64,000 bases of DNA from an uncultured Candidatus Melainabacteria bacterium (GTDB taxonomy: Bacteria > Cyanobacteriota > Vampirovibrionia > Gastranaerophilales > Gastranaerophilaceae): positions 269,169-333,168 of the forward strand of contig CAKUZD010000002.1 of NCBI GenBank assembly GCA_934718275.1, in the 5' to 3' direction. The position numbers and the translations under genes are program-made. The notes beneath the pieces were generated by a model. It ran no database searches. It had not been told where the DNA came from and saw only the letters and a program-made list of their open reading frames with translations. Below are positions 1-8,349 of this stretch, in pieces (the stretch's first letter is position 1; each line of letters begins with the position of its first letter).

Positions 1-255
1 TTACGCTTGAAAAAAACTGCTGAATTTGCGAAATCAAGAGGTGTTAAAGATTTTACTACTTCTATTGTGATAAGTCCACACAAAAATTTTCAGAAACTTT
101 CGGAAATTGGGCAAAAGTTGGCACAAGAAGAAGGCTTGAATTTCTTGGCAATAGATTTTAAAAAGAAAGATGGTTTTTTGAAAACAAATAAAATATCCAA
201 GGAATTAGGGTTATATCGACAAAATTACTGTGGTTGTAAATTTAGTTTAAGATAA
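1..255 (+). CDS. queH: Epoxyqueuosine reductase QueH, 3' part (cut by window edge)
   Basis: This is the C-terminal end of a DUF208/QueH protein, which reduces epoxyqueuosine to queuosine in tRNA. The reading frame is open from base 1 (Leu-Arg-Leu-Lys-Lys-Thr), so the TTG at 7 is not the start. The visible part has the family's RLKKTAEFAKSRG segment, an ISPHKN loop and the closing YRQNYCGCKFS with its conserved cysteines. The N-terminal cysteine pair lies outside the window. Family assignment is from recognised motifs; the upstream context cannot be seen. Confidence 0.85.
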   Translation, partial: LRLKKTAEFAKSRGVKDFTTSIVISPHKNFQKLSEIGQKLAQEEGLNFLAIDFKKKDGFLKTNKISKELGLYRQNYCGCKFSLR

Positions 256-358
256 ATCATATATATACACTATGAATTCTCTTAAAAATGTTATATAATA
301 AAATAAAAGCTTGATTAATAAGATAAAATAATTAATAAGAGAGAAAAAGGATGAGAGT

Positions 359-1384
359 ATGAATAACAAGTTTATTTTAACATTGGCATTGTTACTTGCT
401 GCAGGGTCGTTGGGTGCTTATGCGGTTGGAGTTGAAGGTTTGCAACCTCTTGATAACAATTCTTCAAGAAGTTCTGTTTATAAGGATGCTGTAGCTGCGG
501 ATAAACAAAAAGCAACAGAACAAAATTCCGGTAGTACTACAAGTTTGAATATTAATACAAGTACAGTTTATTATCCAAATGCGACTACAAAAAGTATCGC
601 CGCAAAATATAAAATGGGTAATTATTCAGGTTGTATGCAAGAATGCTATTCTTTGTTGAAAAAACAACCAAACAATGCAATTGCATATTACTATTTGGCT
701 ATGGTTTATACACATCTTAATATGCAGGATAAAGCAGTTGAAGCTTATAATAAAGTTATCAGTCTTAACCCTGGGCAATATTTAGTTGACTATGCAACAA
801 AAGGGCGTGATTGTTTGACCGGTGGTCCAGCTTGTCATCCTCAAGAAGTAAAACAAGAAGAACAGCTTGATGATTTGGATAAATTTATCAGAGCGCCTTA
901 TGGAAACGGCTTGTCTCCGGAATTGAATAATGAAGTTAGACAAAAACAACTAAATAGTATTCAAGAAACAATTAATAAGAAAGATAATCTTGAAAATCGA
1001 GATATCCAAAAAATCAAGAATTTTGACAATAAAAAGTCTGAAGCAGAAGAAACAATTAAAATTGCACAAGTTTCTGATGACGATGTCCTAAAAGCGATTG
1101 ATACACTAAAAGAAGCAGGTGTAAATGTCTCTGTATCTAACAGTTCAGAGCAAAATCCTTATGCGGCTATGACTCAGTATCAAGACCCAAGAGTTGCAGA
1201 AATGAGTATGTTGCTTGGAAACAATAATAACAATAGCAACAACAGCATGATGAATATGATTCCTCTAATGATGAGCCAAGCTCAAAAAGGAGAAAATATT
1301 GATCCTCGTTTAATGCAGACTATGATGATGAATTCAATGATGTCTGATTTTAATTATATGAATAATAACAACAATAATTATTAA
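359..1384 (+). CDS. Exported TPR-repeat protein, Asn/Met-rich C-terminus
   Basis: 341 residues. The first 22 residues (MNNKFILTLALLLAAGSLGA) look like a signal peptide, so the protein is probably exported. Residues about 80-150 hold two tetratricopeptide repeats (YKMGNYSGCMQECYSLLKKQ; YYYLAMVYTHLNMQDKAVEA). A charged helical stretch follows, and the tail is unusual: runs of Asn with many Met residues, ending in a poly-Asn stretch. The ATG at 359 has a GAGAAAAAGG ribosome binding site. A second, acidic TPR gene follows after 6 bases, probably cotranscribed. TPRs bind partner proteins; the specific role is unknown. Confidence 0.75.
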   Translation: MNNKFILTLALLLAAGSLGAYAVGVEGLQPLDNNSSRSSVYKDAVAADKQKATEQNSGSTTSLNINTSTVYYPNATTKSIAAKYKMGNYSGCMQECYSLLKKQPNNAIAYYYLAMVYTHLNMQDKAVEAYNKVISLNPGQYLVDYATKGRDCLTGGPACHPQEVKQEEQLDDLDKFIRAPYGNGLSPELNNEVRQKQLNSIQETINKKDNLENRDIQKIKNFDNKKSEAEETIKIAQVSDDDVLKAIDTLKEAGVNVSVSNSSEQNPYAAMTQYQDPRVAEMSMLLGNNNNNSNNSMMNMIPLMMSQAQKGENIDPRLMQTMMMNSMMSDFNYMNNNNNNY

Positions 1385-1390
1385 TAATTT

Positions 1391-1996
1391 ATGGTATTAG
1401 ATTATAAAACAGCTAAAGAAAAATTGTTGACAGGTTTGGTAGATAGAGACTGTCAGCAATTTTTTGTAAAAAATGGATGTGTTTTTGAAGATGCATATTT
1501 GCATTTTTTGGCAGGCGATTTCTCTTATGCCAAAAAACAATTTGAGATAATGGAAGATGTTAATATTCGAGCTCATTGGTCGTTGTTTGAAATATCACTG
1601 ATTGAGGGAGAAGTGGAAAAATATCCATCGTATTTTGAGTTAAGAAATTTTTTGGAAATTGATTTAAATATTTTTATAACATATTGCCTTGGAACTTATG
1701 TGGAAAATATCGTTCGTTATGCAGATTTTATGTATACAATAAATCCTGAAGTTCATAAATTTATTGGCCGAGTTTTGTACAATAATAATTTAAAAGAACA
1801 AGGAATGTTTTTCTTGAAAAGAGCAAAAAACTATTTTTATCATGATCCCGAACTTCATTATCTGCTTGCCTATATTTATAACGAAAATGGAGATATCGAA
1901 AATGCTCAGAAGGCTTTGGAAGCTTGTTTAAATGTTTTGCCAAATTACTTTCCTGCAAGAGATTTATTAGAAAAACTTAAAAAAAATAATTTGTAG
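1391..1996 (+). CDS. TPR-like protein of unknown function
   Basis: 201 residues, no signal peptide. The C-terminal 70 residues contain a TPR-like helical pair (YLLAYIYNENGDIENAQKAL); the N-terminal half is helical and acidic. It starts 6 bases after the previous stop with no visible Shine-Dalgarno sequence, so translation is probably coupled to the upstream TPR gene. The pair probably act together, but no function can be assigned from the sequence. Confidence 0.7.
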   Translation: MVLDYKTAKEKLLTGLVDRDCQQFFVKNGCVFEDAYLHFLAGDFSYAKKQFEIMEDVNIRAHWSLFEISLIEGEVEKYPSYFELRNFLEIDLNIFITYCLGTYVENIVRYADFMYTINPEVHKFIGRVLYNNNLKEQGMFFLKRAKNYFYHDPELHYLLAYIYNENGDIENAQKALEACLNVLPNYFPARDLLEKLKKNNL

Positions 1997-2054
1997 GTTT
2001 TAATTGTTCGTGATACACTCATTTTACAAAATACTACCAGTGGAGAAAATTTTT

Positions 2055-3104
2055 ATGATTATAATTATGGAACGTAACGCTACGAAAGTGCAAGTTCAGC
2101 GTGTCATTGATTTTTTGAAAGATAATGGTTTTGATATTCGTTTTAATCAAGGACAGGTTCATACAGTGATAGATGCGATAGGGGATAAAACATCTGTTAC
2201 TCCCGGTCGTGTAGCGGCTTTTGAAGGTGTTAAAGAAGTTAAAGTTATCAGAGAACCTTTTAGACTTGCTTCTAGGGATAGAAAACCAGATGATACGGTT
2301 ATAGAATTTCATAATGGTGTAAAAATCGGTGGAAATAATAAACCTGTTATGATTGTTGGACCTTGTTCCGTTGAAGAAGATTATGACGGACTTCTAAAAG
2401 TAGCTCTGGCTGCAAAAGAAATGGGTTGCGAATTTTTACGTGGAGGAGCATTCAAACCGAGAACTTCTCCTTATGATTTTCAAGGATATGGAGAGAAGGC
2501 TCTGAAATATTTAAAAAGGGCAAGCGAAGAAACCGGCTTGTTAACCGTTTCCGAAGTTATGGATGCTGCGGACTTAGATATGATGTGTGATTATGTAGAT
2601 GTTTTGCAAATCGGAGCAAGAAATGTTCAAAACTTTAAGCTTTTACAGGCAGTTGGAAAATGTAGAAAACCTGTTATTTTAAAACGAGGATTAGCAAGCA
2701 CGATACGAGAATTTTTGCTTGCTGCGGAACATATTTTGTATAATGGAAATCCCAATGTAATTCTTTGTGAAAGAGGGATAAGAAGCTTTGATAGCGCATT
2801 TACACGTAACGTTATGGATATTGCATCAATTCCTGTTATCAAAAAATATTCTCACCTGCCGATAATTGTTGATCCTAGCCATGGGACAGGGCAAAGATAT
2901 TTGATTGAACCTATGGCAAAAGCCGGTTTAGTTGTCGGTGCTGATGGTGTTATGATGGAAATTCACCATGATCCTGAAAATGCTTTGTCAGATGGAAAAC
3001 AAAGTTTGCCGTTGCCAATGTTCAAAGAGGTTATGGGTAGAATTAACAAGTTCAATGACAGTTTGCATTACGAAAAAACTTGTCTGTCTGCAAATGTAGG
3101 ATAA
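2055..3104 (+). CDS. aroF: 3-deoxy-7-phosphoheptulonate (DAHP) synthase, type I-beta
   Basis: Condenses phosphoenolpyruvate and erythrose 4-phosphate, the first step of the shikimate pathway. 349 residues from the ATG at 2055, which follows TGGAGAAAA; an open frame runs further upstream, but the MIIIMERNATKVQVQ beginning matches the small N-terminal ferredoxin-like regulatory domain of the beta subfamily. The barrel carries GPCSVEE, LRGGAFKPRTSPYDFQG, KPVILKRG, LCERGIRSF and DPSHGTGQR, the PEP, metal and phosphate motifs. The N-terminal domain suggests allosteric feedback control. The gene symbol follows common usage; aroG is also used. Confidence 0.93.
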   Translation: MIIIMERNATKVQVQRVIDFLKDNGFDIRFNQGQVHTVIDAIGDKTSVTPGRVAAFEGVKEVKVIREPFRLASRDRKPDDTVIEFHNGVKIGGNNKPVMIVGPCSVEEDYDGLLKVALAAKEMGCEFLRGGAFKPRTSPYDFQGYGEKALKYLKRASEETGLLTVSEVMDAADLDMMCDYVDVLQIGARNVQNFKLLQAVGKCRKPVILKRGLASTIREFLLAAEHILYNGNPNVILCERGIRSFDSAFTRNVMDIASIPVIKKYSHLPIIVDPSHGTGQRYLIEPMAKAGLVVGADGVMMEIHHDPENALSDGKQSLPLPMFKEVMGRINKFNDSLHYEKTCLSANVG

Positions 3105-3131
3105 GTGCTACGCACGTAATTTCAAACTATT

Positions 3132-3200
3132 CCCCTCGCTCCAACGGTGAGAGGGTAGAATTTGTTAATGAGCAAAAACTTCCAAATTCGGGTGAGGGGT
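3132..3200. repeat. Short GAGAGGG/GAGGGG interspersed repeat
   Basis: The sequence begins CCCCTCGCTCC and ends GGGTGAGGGGT, so the two ends are nearly inverted copies. The same element in diverged form lies at 54497-54567, 63267-63340 and inside 16978-17025. It sits in the gap between the convergent aroF-type gene and mutL. It resembles REP/MITE-like intergenic elements; no transposase is near. Confidence 0.6.
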
Positions 3201-3270
3201 AAAAACTTCCTTGTAAAGTGAGTGGGATTGCTTGCGGTGAAAGAATTGATTATTGTTTTGCACATTTTTT

Positions 3271-5064
3271 TTACGCGTTTCTTTGGAAAAATCCTGCAAT
3301 TTCTTTGTGTGGAAAGAATTTTACAACCGGACGTCCATGCGGACAAGTGTATGGCATTTTGGTTGTTCGCCATTTTTTTACAATTTCTTGCATTTGCCAA
3401 GTTGAAAGCTTCTGACCTGCTTTTACGGAAGCTTTACAAGCTGTGGTGATTAAAATGTGTTCCTCTAGTCTGTCAATATTTCCTTCTATATTTTCTAAAA
3501 TATCGGCAAGAATTTCTTTAGGATTAACTTTTGCTATCATTTGAGGAACTTTTCTGAAAATAAGTTCATTTTCTTTCAAAAATTCTATACCAAAACCAAA
3601 TTTTTCAAATTTATTAATGTTTTCCTTAATTAGTTCTGCTTCGGTGCTAGAAACTGGCACAACATCCGACACGAATAACATTTGAGAAACTATATTTTTT
3701 TCTGACATAAGTTTTTCATAAATGTATCTTTCTTCTGCAATATGTTGGTCAATAATTTCTAGTCCATCTTCTTTTTCAACAAGAATATATGTATTTTTGT
3801 ATTGCCCAATAATATTTTCTTCAGGTTCTTGCTCTTTTTCTGTCGGGATAAAAAATTTGTGTTGTTCAATTTGTTCTTCTTGTTTTTGAGAAAATTTTTC
3901 TTCTTCCTCTTGCATTAATTTGTCAGAAACATAGATAGTGTCTTCTTTTTTGTCAAAAAATATATCGCCGGAACTTTCGAGCTTTGGTTGTACAAAATCT
4001 ATAACATTGTTTTGTGTATGTTGAGGAGTTTGCGAAAACTGTTGTGGGTCAAATGCTCTAGAGGATTGCCGTTCTACATAATTTGCAAGTCCTGCTTGAA
4101 TTGATGTGAAAATAAAGTTAAAAATTTGGTTTGTATTTTTGTACCGAACTTCTTTTTTGGTCGGGTGAACATTTACGTCAACATCTGCAGGTGGAAGTTC
4201 CAAATTTAACACAACAAAAGGATATTTGCCATTTGCAATCAAACTTTTATATGCAGTGTCGATAGCCTTTTGAAAAACCGGGCATTTAACGGTTCTCCCG
4301 TTTATATAAATATGATACCCTTTTTTGCTTGAACGCGTATAGTTTGGTGTGCTTACATATCCGCTGATTTTTAACCCTGCAAGTTGGTCTGTTTTTAGAA
4401 CTTCTTTTAAATTTGAAATTATATCTGCAGAATAAACCTCTTTTACTGTTTGTAAAAGATTATTTTGTCCTGATGTTTTTAAGACGGTTTTTCCATTTTT
4501 TTTCAATTCTAAAGAACATTCAGGATGGGCTAAGGCGATTGACTGGACAAGTTCTTGAATATAAGAAAATTCAGTGTTTGAACTTTTTAAAAATTTCAAA
4601 CGAGCAGGAATATTATAAAATAAATCCTTTATATCCATAATAGTGCCGATTGCGCAACCTGTTTCAGTTTGTTTAACTTCTGAGTTTTCACATTTAACTT
4701 TTGTTCCTGTATCAAAATCCACCGTTCTTGTTGTACAAGTTAGTTTGGAAATTGAAATTATGCTGGATAACGCTTCCCCGCGAAATCCTAGCGTATGAAT
4801 ATTAAATAAGTCATCGTCAGTTGCTATTTTGCTTGTTGCATGTTTTGAAAAAGCAAGCATAATATCATCAGGGTATATACCGCAACCGTTATCGGCAACT
4901 CTAATATCTCTACAATCATTGTTTATTTCAATACTAACTTTGGTTGAGCCTGCATCTATAGAGTTTTCAACTAATTCCTTTACAACAGATGCCGGTCGTT
5001 CAATTACTTCCCCCGCTGCAATTTGGTTAATTAAATGTTTTGAAAGTTGCTTTATTCTCGCCAT
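3271..5064 (-). CDS. mutL: DNA mismatch repair protein MutL
   Basis: 597 residues. The N-terminal GHKL ATPase has NQIAAGEVIERPASVVKELV, DNGCGI, HATSKI and LGFRGEAL. After a Gln/Glu-rich linker (about 345-410) the C-terminal dimerisation domain has DQHIAEERYIYE, which keeps the acidic spacing of the MutL endonuclease motif (Ala replaced by Ile), plus ACKASVKAG and CPHGRPVV. This predicts a nicking MutL of the kind found in bacteria without MutH. It is divergent from the orphan DNA methyltransferase at 5221. Start chosen at MARIKQLSKHLINQIAAGEV. Confidence 0.96.
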   Translation of the reverse strand: MARIKQLSKHLINQIAAGEVIERPASVVKELVENSIDAGSTKVSIEINNDCRDIRVADNGCGIYPDDIMLAFSKHATSKIATDDDLFNIHTLGFRGEALSSIISISKLTCTTRTVDFDTGTKVKCENSEVKQTETGCAIGTIMDIKDLFYNIPARLKFLKSSNTEFSYIQELVQSIALAHPECSLELKKNGKTVLKTSGQNNLLQTVKEVYSADIISNLKEVLKTDQLAGLKISGYVSTPNYTRSSKKGYHIYINGRTVKCPVFQKAIDTAYKSLIANGKYPFVVLNLELPPADVDVNVHPTKKEVRYKNTNQIFNFIFTSIQAGLANYVERQSSRAFDPQQFSQTPQHTQNNVIDFVQPKLESSGDIFFDKKEDTIYVSDKLMQEEEEKFSQKQEEQIEQHKFFIPTEKEQEPEENIIGQYKNTYILVEKEDGLEIIDQHIAEERYIYEKLMSEKNIVSQMLFVSDVVPVSSTEAELIKENINKFEKFGFGIEFLKENELIFRKVPQMIAKVNPKEILADILENIEGNIDRLEEHILITTACKASVKAGQKLSTWQMQEIVKKWRTTKMPYTCPHGRPVVKFFPHKEIAGFFQRNA

Positions 5065-5220
5065 AACATAAATCTCTCAATCCTTTTCTCAATCTACATC
5101 AAACACAAATTCATATAAATGTTTGATTACAAATTTGAAACATTTTTATAAGATGGTATGGCAATAGGATGATAAGACAATAAATAATTAGAAAATTTTT
5201 AAGATAGGGAGATTAAGGAC

Positions 5221-6093
5221 TTGGCAAGAGTTAGAACTAATACAAAATTAAAACCGTCAAAAAAAGCTGATTTGCAGGTGGTAAAACCTGTCAAAACTAC
5301 TCGTTACAGTGATATTGACTTGAATAATTGGAAAGCTTACGACCACATAAAAACTGATACATTGTGGGAATTTCCGACAAGATTAAAAGAAGGCGGACAT
5401 TCTAACGAATACCATGGTAATTATATCCCTCAAATTGCTCAGCAATTATATGAAAGATTTACAAAGAAAAATGATGTTGTACTAGATTTGTTCTTTGGCT
5501 CCGGTACATCAGGAATTGAAGCAATTAATATGGGTAGACGTTGCATAGGCGTTGAGTTGAAGGATGAGCTTGCAGAAAGTGTTTCTCAAAAATTTACTCC
5601 AAAACAACTTGTTACAGATGTTCGTATTATCTGTGCAGATTCAGCATCAGAAGAAATGAGAGAAAAAGTTCAAGCAAGTTTAGATATTATGAGAGAAGAA
5701 AAAGCTCAATTCTTAATTCTTCACCCTCCTTATGATGATATAATCAAGTTTTCTGATAAAAAAGAAGATTTGTCTAATTGTGCAACAACAGAAGAATTCT
5801 ATGACTTGTTTGCTAAAGTTGCAAAAAATGGCTATGATATGTTAGAAAAAGGGCGTTTTGCGGCTCTTATTATTGGTGATAGCTATAAAAATTCAGAAGT
5901 TCAACCGCTAGGTTTTGAATGTATGGCGCGTATGATGTCATTAGGCTTTAAGCTAAAAGGTATAATTGTAAAAGATATTCAAGGCAACGAACGAGCTAAA
6001 GGTAAAACAGCAAACTTGTGGCGTTATAGAGCATTAGCAGGCGGATTTTTTATCTTTAAACACGAATATGTTATGATTTTTGAAAAGAAATAA
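5221..6093 (+). CDS. Orphan site-specific DNA methyltransferase
   Basis: 290 residues starting with TTG at 5221 after GGGAGATTAAGGA. Residues 91-98 (FFGSGTSG) form the S-adenosylmethionine motif I and residues 168-171 (HPPY) the catalytic motif IV of amino methyltransferases, with His in place of the usual Asp/Asn/Ser. Motif I precedes motif IV. A GRRCIGVEL segment follows motif I as in N4-cytosine/N6-adenine enzymes. No restriction endonuclease gene lies next to it, so a regulatory or repair-related role is possible. Specificity (adenine or cytosine, target site) cannot be read from the sequence. Confidence 0.8.
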   Translation: MARVRTNTKLKPSKKADLQVVKPVKTTRYSDIDLNNWKAYDHIKTDTLWEFPTRLKEGGHSNEYHGNYIPQIAQQLYERFTKKNDVVLDLFFGSGTSGIEAINMGRRCIGVELKDELAESVSQKFTPKQLVTDVRIICADSASEEMREKVQASLDIMREEKAQFLILHPPYDDIIKFSDKKEDLSNCATTEEFYDLFAKVAKNGYDMLEKGRFAALIIGDSYKNSEVQPLGFECMARMMSLGFKLKGIIVKDIQGNERAKGKTANLWRYRALAGGFFIFKHEYVMIFEKK

Positions 6094-6130
6094 TGTTTTT
6101 ATTACTCTTGTAACATATCGTAAATAATGA

Positions 6131-6168
6131 TTGTTTATTCATCGGTTTAATTTATAATTAAACCGATG
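6131..6168 (+). promoter_or_regulatory. Promoter with palindrome over -10 and start codon (leaderless)
   Basis: TTGTTT at 6131-6136 and TATAAT at 6153-6158 are 16 bases apart. A perfect inverted repeat, ATCGGTTTAAT at 6141-6151 and ATTAAACCGAT at 6157-6167, encloses the -10 box and ends inside the ATG at 6166. The ATG is 7 bases after the -10, so the transcript probably starts at or near the start codon. The palindrome could be an operator. Confidence 0.5.
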
Positions 6169-6837
6169 AATTCTTATTCTATAAATAGTGCATATTATTC
6201 ACAATCATTCGGAACCGTACAAAACAAGTCGGTTTCAAAACATCGTGTTAGAACTTATAACAGAGATATTTCAAAAGCAGATAAAACGAAAGCTTTAATT
6301 GGTTCTACCATTGGTACTGTTTTACCAATTTTGTTTATGATGAAAAAGCAAGGAGTAAAAAATCCTTTAAAGTTAAAATATGGAATGTGGGATATGATAG
6401 GAGTTTCTGCAGGTTCTATTGTTGGTGGTGTTGGCGCAGGGTTAATAGCTGAGGATAAAAAAGTTCAGAAAAATAGATTGAAAGAGGGCTTATTTCAATT
6501 TATGAATGCATCTATTCCTACTTGGATTGTTGGAGGAGTGGTTAGTCTTTGTGAAAATAGCAAAAAATACAATAATAAAAGAAATAAAATTTTATCAGTA
6601 GTTGGTGGGCTTTTGGTCGGAATGTATGGAGCTGCAGCCTTATCAAATGTTATAGTTGACCCTAAAGACAAGCATCCGGATAGAAAACTTTCATTTAAAG
6701 ATGCATTAGCCAATATTGATGATGGTATTGGCGCTTTAGCATTAGCTAAAATTCCAATAGTCGAAAAATTAAATATAGGTAGATTTTTGCCAATAATATA
6801 TGCAGCTTGTGGCTATAGAGCAGGACAAAGTAACTAA
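6166..6837 (+). CDS. Unknown membrane protein with N-terminal SFG motif
   Basis: 223 residues, not recognised. It begins with a short polar segment holding YSQSFGTVQ, like other lineage-specific proteins here. Hydrophobic stretches at about 43-58 (LIGSTIGTVLPILFMM), 75-94 (MIGVSAGSIVGGVGAGLIAE), 118-130 and 144-164 (ILSVVGGLLVGMYGAAALSN) suggest four membrane segments. No ribosome binding site is seen; a promoter with a palindrome ends at the ATG. Its stop overlaps the stop of the convergent gene by 4 bases. Function unknown. Confidence 0.7.
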   Translation: MNSYSINSAYYSQSFGTVQNKSVSKHRVRTYNRDISKADKTKALIGSTIGTVLPILFMMKKQGVKNPLKLKYGMWDMIGVSAGSIVGGVGAGLIAEDKKVQKNRLKEGLFQFMNASIPTWIVGGVVSLCENSKKYNNKRNKILSVVGGLLVGMYGAAALSNVIVDPKDKHPDRKLSFKDALANIDDGIGALALAKIPIVEKLNIGRFLPIIYAACGYRAGQSN

Positions 6838-8279
6838 GAATTGATTGTTTTGACAATTCTTTTCATTAGCTCGCTCCAAGTTTCTCTTTCTCCCAGTCGG
6901 AAAAGTTTTACGCTATCGTACCAATCACAGTGCGTTAAGTCCATGTGCCAGCGCCAATTATAGTTGTATGGTAAAAGAATTATGCAAGGTTTTCCCATAG
7001 CTCCTGCTAAATGTGCTAAAGAAGAATCGCTTGAAATTACAAGATCAACATTTTCTAATGCTCCTGCAGTGTAAGAAAAATCTTTGAAATCTTTGCTCAA
7101 ATCTGTAATATCATACTTGTTTGCAAGTTTAGTAAATTCTTCTGCTCCCTCAAAAGTTTGTGCAGAATAGATTTTAGTATCAGGTAATTCAAACAATGGC
7201 GCAAAAGCTTCTACATTAATAACTCTGTCTGTTTCATAATAAGTGTTTCCTTGCCATTTTATGGCGATTTTAAATTTGTTATTATTAAAGTGTTTTTCTT
7301 TGAAATACTGAATTTTATCTGCAGTTGCCTTTAGATATTTGTCATGATGCATAAAGATTTCATCATTTTTCAAGCCCAAAACGTATGGAATGCTTAAAAA
7401 AGGTAGGTGTACGTCAAAATCAGTTCTATTTTCTTCATAAAACAAGTCCATAACTTCGGTATTAGGAAAGTTATCTCTAAATAATTGTGACAACTCTTTT
7501 TGTGGCTTGATTAAAAGTTTTTTGCAGCGTTTTTGCAATTCGGGAATGTATCTTGCAAACATAATCATATCGCCAAAACCTGCTTCATAATAGGTATAAA
7601 GAGTTTTGTTAGAAATATCTTCGCCCTGCCAAAGCGGAGCTTTTTCTATTAAGTGCGGATAAGTAACTTTTTGTGACGTAATTGCAGTGCCTCGACAAAG
7701 ACGGTTTTCAAAGTATTTTGTACCTGTTTCATAATCTTTTGTCCTGAAATACCCGAGGGACAAAAAATATAAGACCTCTTGGTCATTAGGGTTGATTTCA
7801 AGACATTTTTTGAAATATTCAATTGCTTTTTGTGGGGCATTTAAAAATAAATAAAGGCTTGCTAAGTTAAAACAAGCTTTTTCTGACTTTGGATTAAGCT
7901 CTAGAGCTTTAAGGTAAGCTTTTTCAGATTTTTTGTATTCAATATTATTTTTATAAGCAAGTGCAAGTATAAAATATATTTCAAAGCCGCAATTAACTTC
8001 TTGGCAAGCTTTTTCTAATATTTTTATTTCTGTTTCGTAATCTTTTTGAAACTCATACACTCTAGCTAAATTTTCATAAAAATATGCATCTTTTTTTATT
8101 TCAAGAGCTTTTTTAATATATTTTTCTGCTTCATTCAATTGCTTTTGCGAAATTTTAATAAGCCCTAAAAGGTTTAAAACTTGTGCATTTTGAGGTTCTG
8201 TTTCCAAAACTTGTTTATAAACTTTTTCAGCTTCATCAAGTTTGCCCTGAGAATGTAATTTGAACGCAGTATTTAGCAT
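6834..8279 (-). CDS. TPR protein fused to a heptosyltransferase-like domain
   Basis: 481 residues from the ATG at 8279. Residues 1-200 are about six TPRs (KLHSQGKLDEAEKVYKQVLE; ALELNPKSEKACFNLASLYL). The C-terminal half resembles glycosyltransferase family 9/41 folds: YYEAGFGDMIMFARYIPEL, IKWQGN, and DLVISSDSSLAHLAGAMGKP with the Asp-Ser-x-x-x-His signature. Such TPR-GT fusions modify proteins or envelope glycans; acceptor and donor are unknown. An open frame extends upstream of 8279 into repeat DNA, but a promoter with its -10 six bases before this ATG argues for a leaderless start here. Confidence 0.8.
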   Translation of the reverse strand: MLNTAFKLHSQGKLDEAEKVYKQVLETEPQNAQVLNLLGLIKISQKQLNEAEKYIKKALEIKKDAYFYENLARVYEFQKDYETEIKILEKACQEVNCGFEIYFILALAYKNNIEYKKSEKAYLKALELNPKSEKACFNLASLYLFLNAPQKAIEYFKKCLEINPNDQEVLYFLSLGYFRTKDYETGTKYFENRLCRGTAITSQKVTYPHLIEKAPLWQGEDISNKTLYTYYEAGFGDMIMFARYIPELQKRCKKLLIKPQKELSQLFRDNFPNTEVMDLFYEENRTDFDVHLPFLSIPYVLGLKNDEIFMHHDKYLKATADKIQYFKEKHFNNNKFKIAIKWQGNTYYETDRVINVEAFAPLFELPDTKIYSAQTFEGAEEFTKLANKYDITDLSKDFKDFSYTAGALENVDLVISSDSSLAHLAGAMGKPCIILLPYNYNWRWHMDLTHCDWYDSVKLFRLGERETWSELMKRIVKTINS

Positions 8280-8285
8280 AGTTGT

Positions 8286-8314
8286 ATTATATCGGGGAAT
8301 GAGGAAGATTGCAA
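8286..8314 (-). promoter_or_regulatory. Leaderless-type promoter of the TPR-glycosyltransferase gene
   Basis: Read on the minus strand: TTGCAA (8314-8309), 17 bases, TATAAT (8291-8286), six bases, then ATG at 8279. No ribosome binding site fits between. The transcript would begin at the start codon. A 7-base tandem repeat starts directly upstream at 8322. Confidence 0.65.
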
Positions 8315-8321
8315 GGCTAAA

Positions 8322-8349
8322 AAGTGAGAAGTGAGAAGTGAGAAGTGAA
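8322..8349. repeat. Heptanucleotide tandem repeat (AAGTGAG)x4
   Basis: Three exact AAGTGAG units and a fourth ending in A. It lies 8 bases upstream of the -35 box of the TPR-glycosyltransferase promoter, where RNA polymerase alpha subunits or activators bind. Related GTGAAAAGTGA-type stretches occur at 14225, 42361 and 62607 within repeat DNA. Confidence 0.7.
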
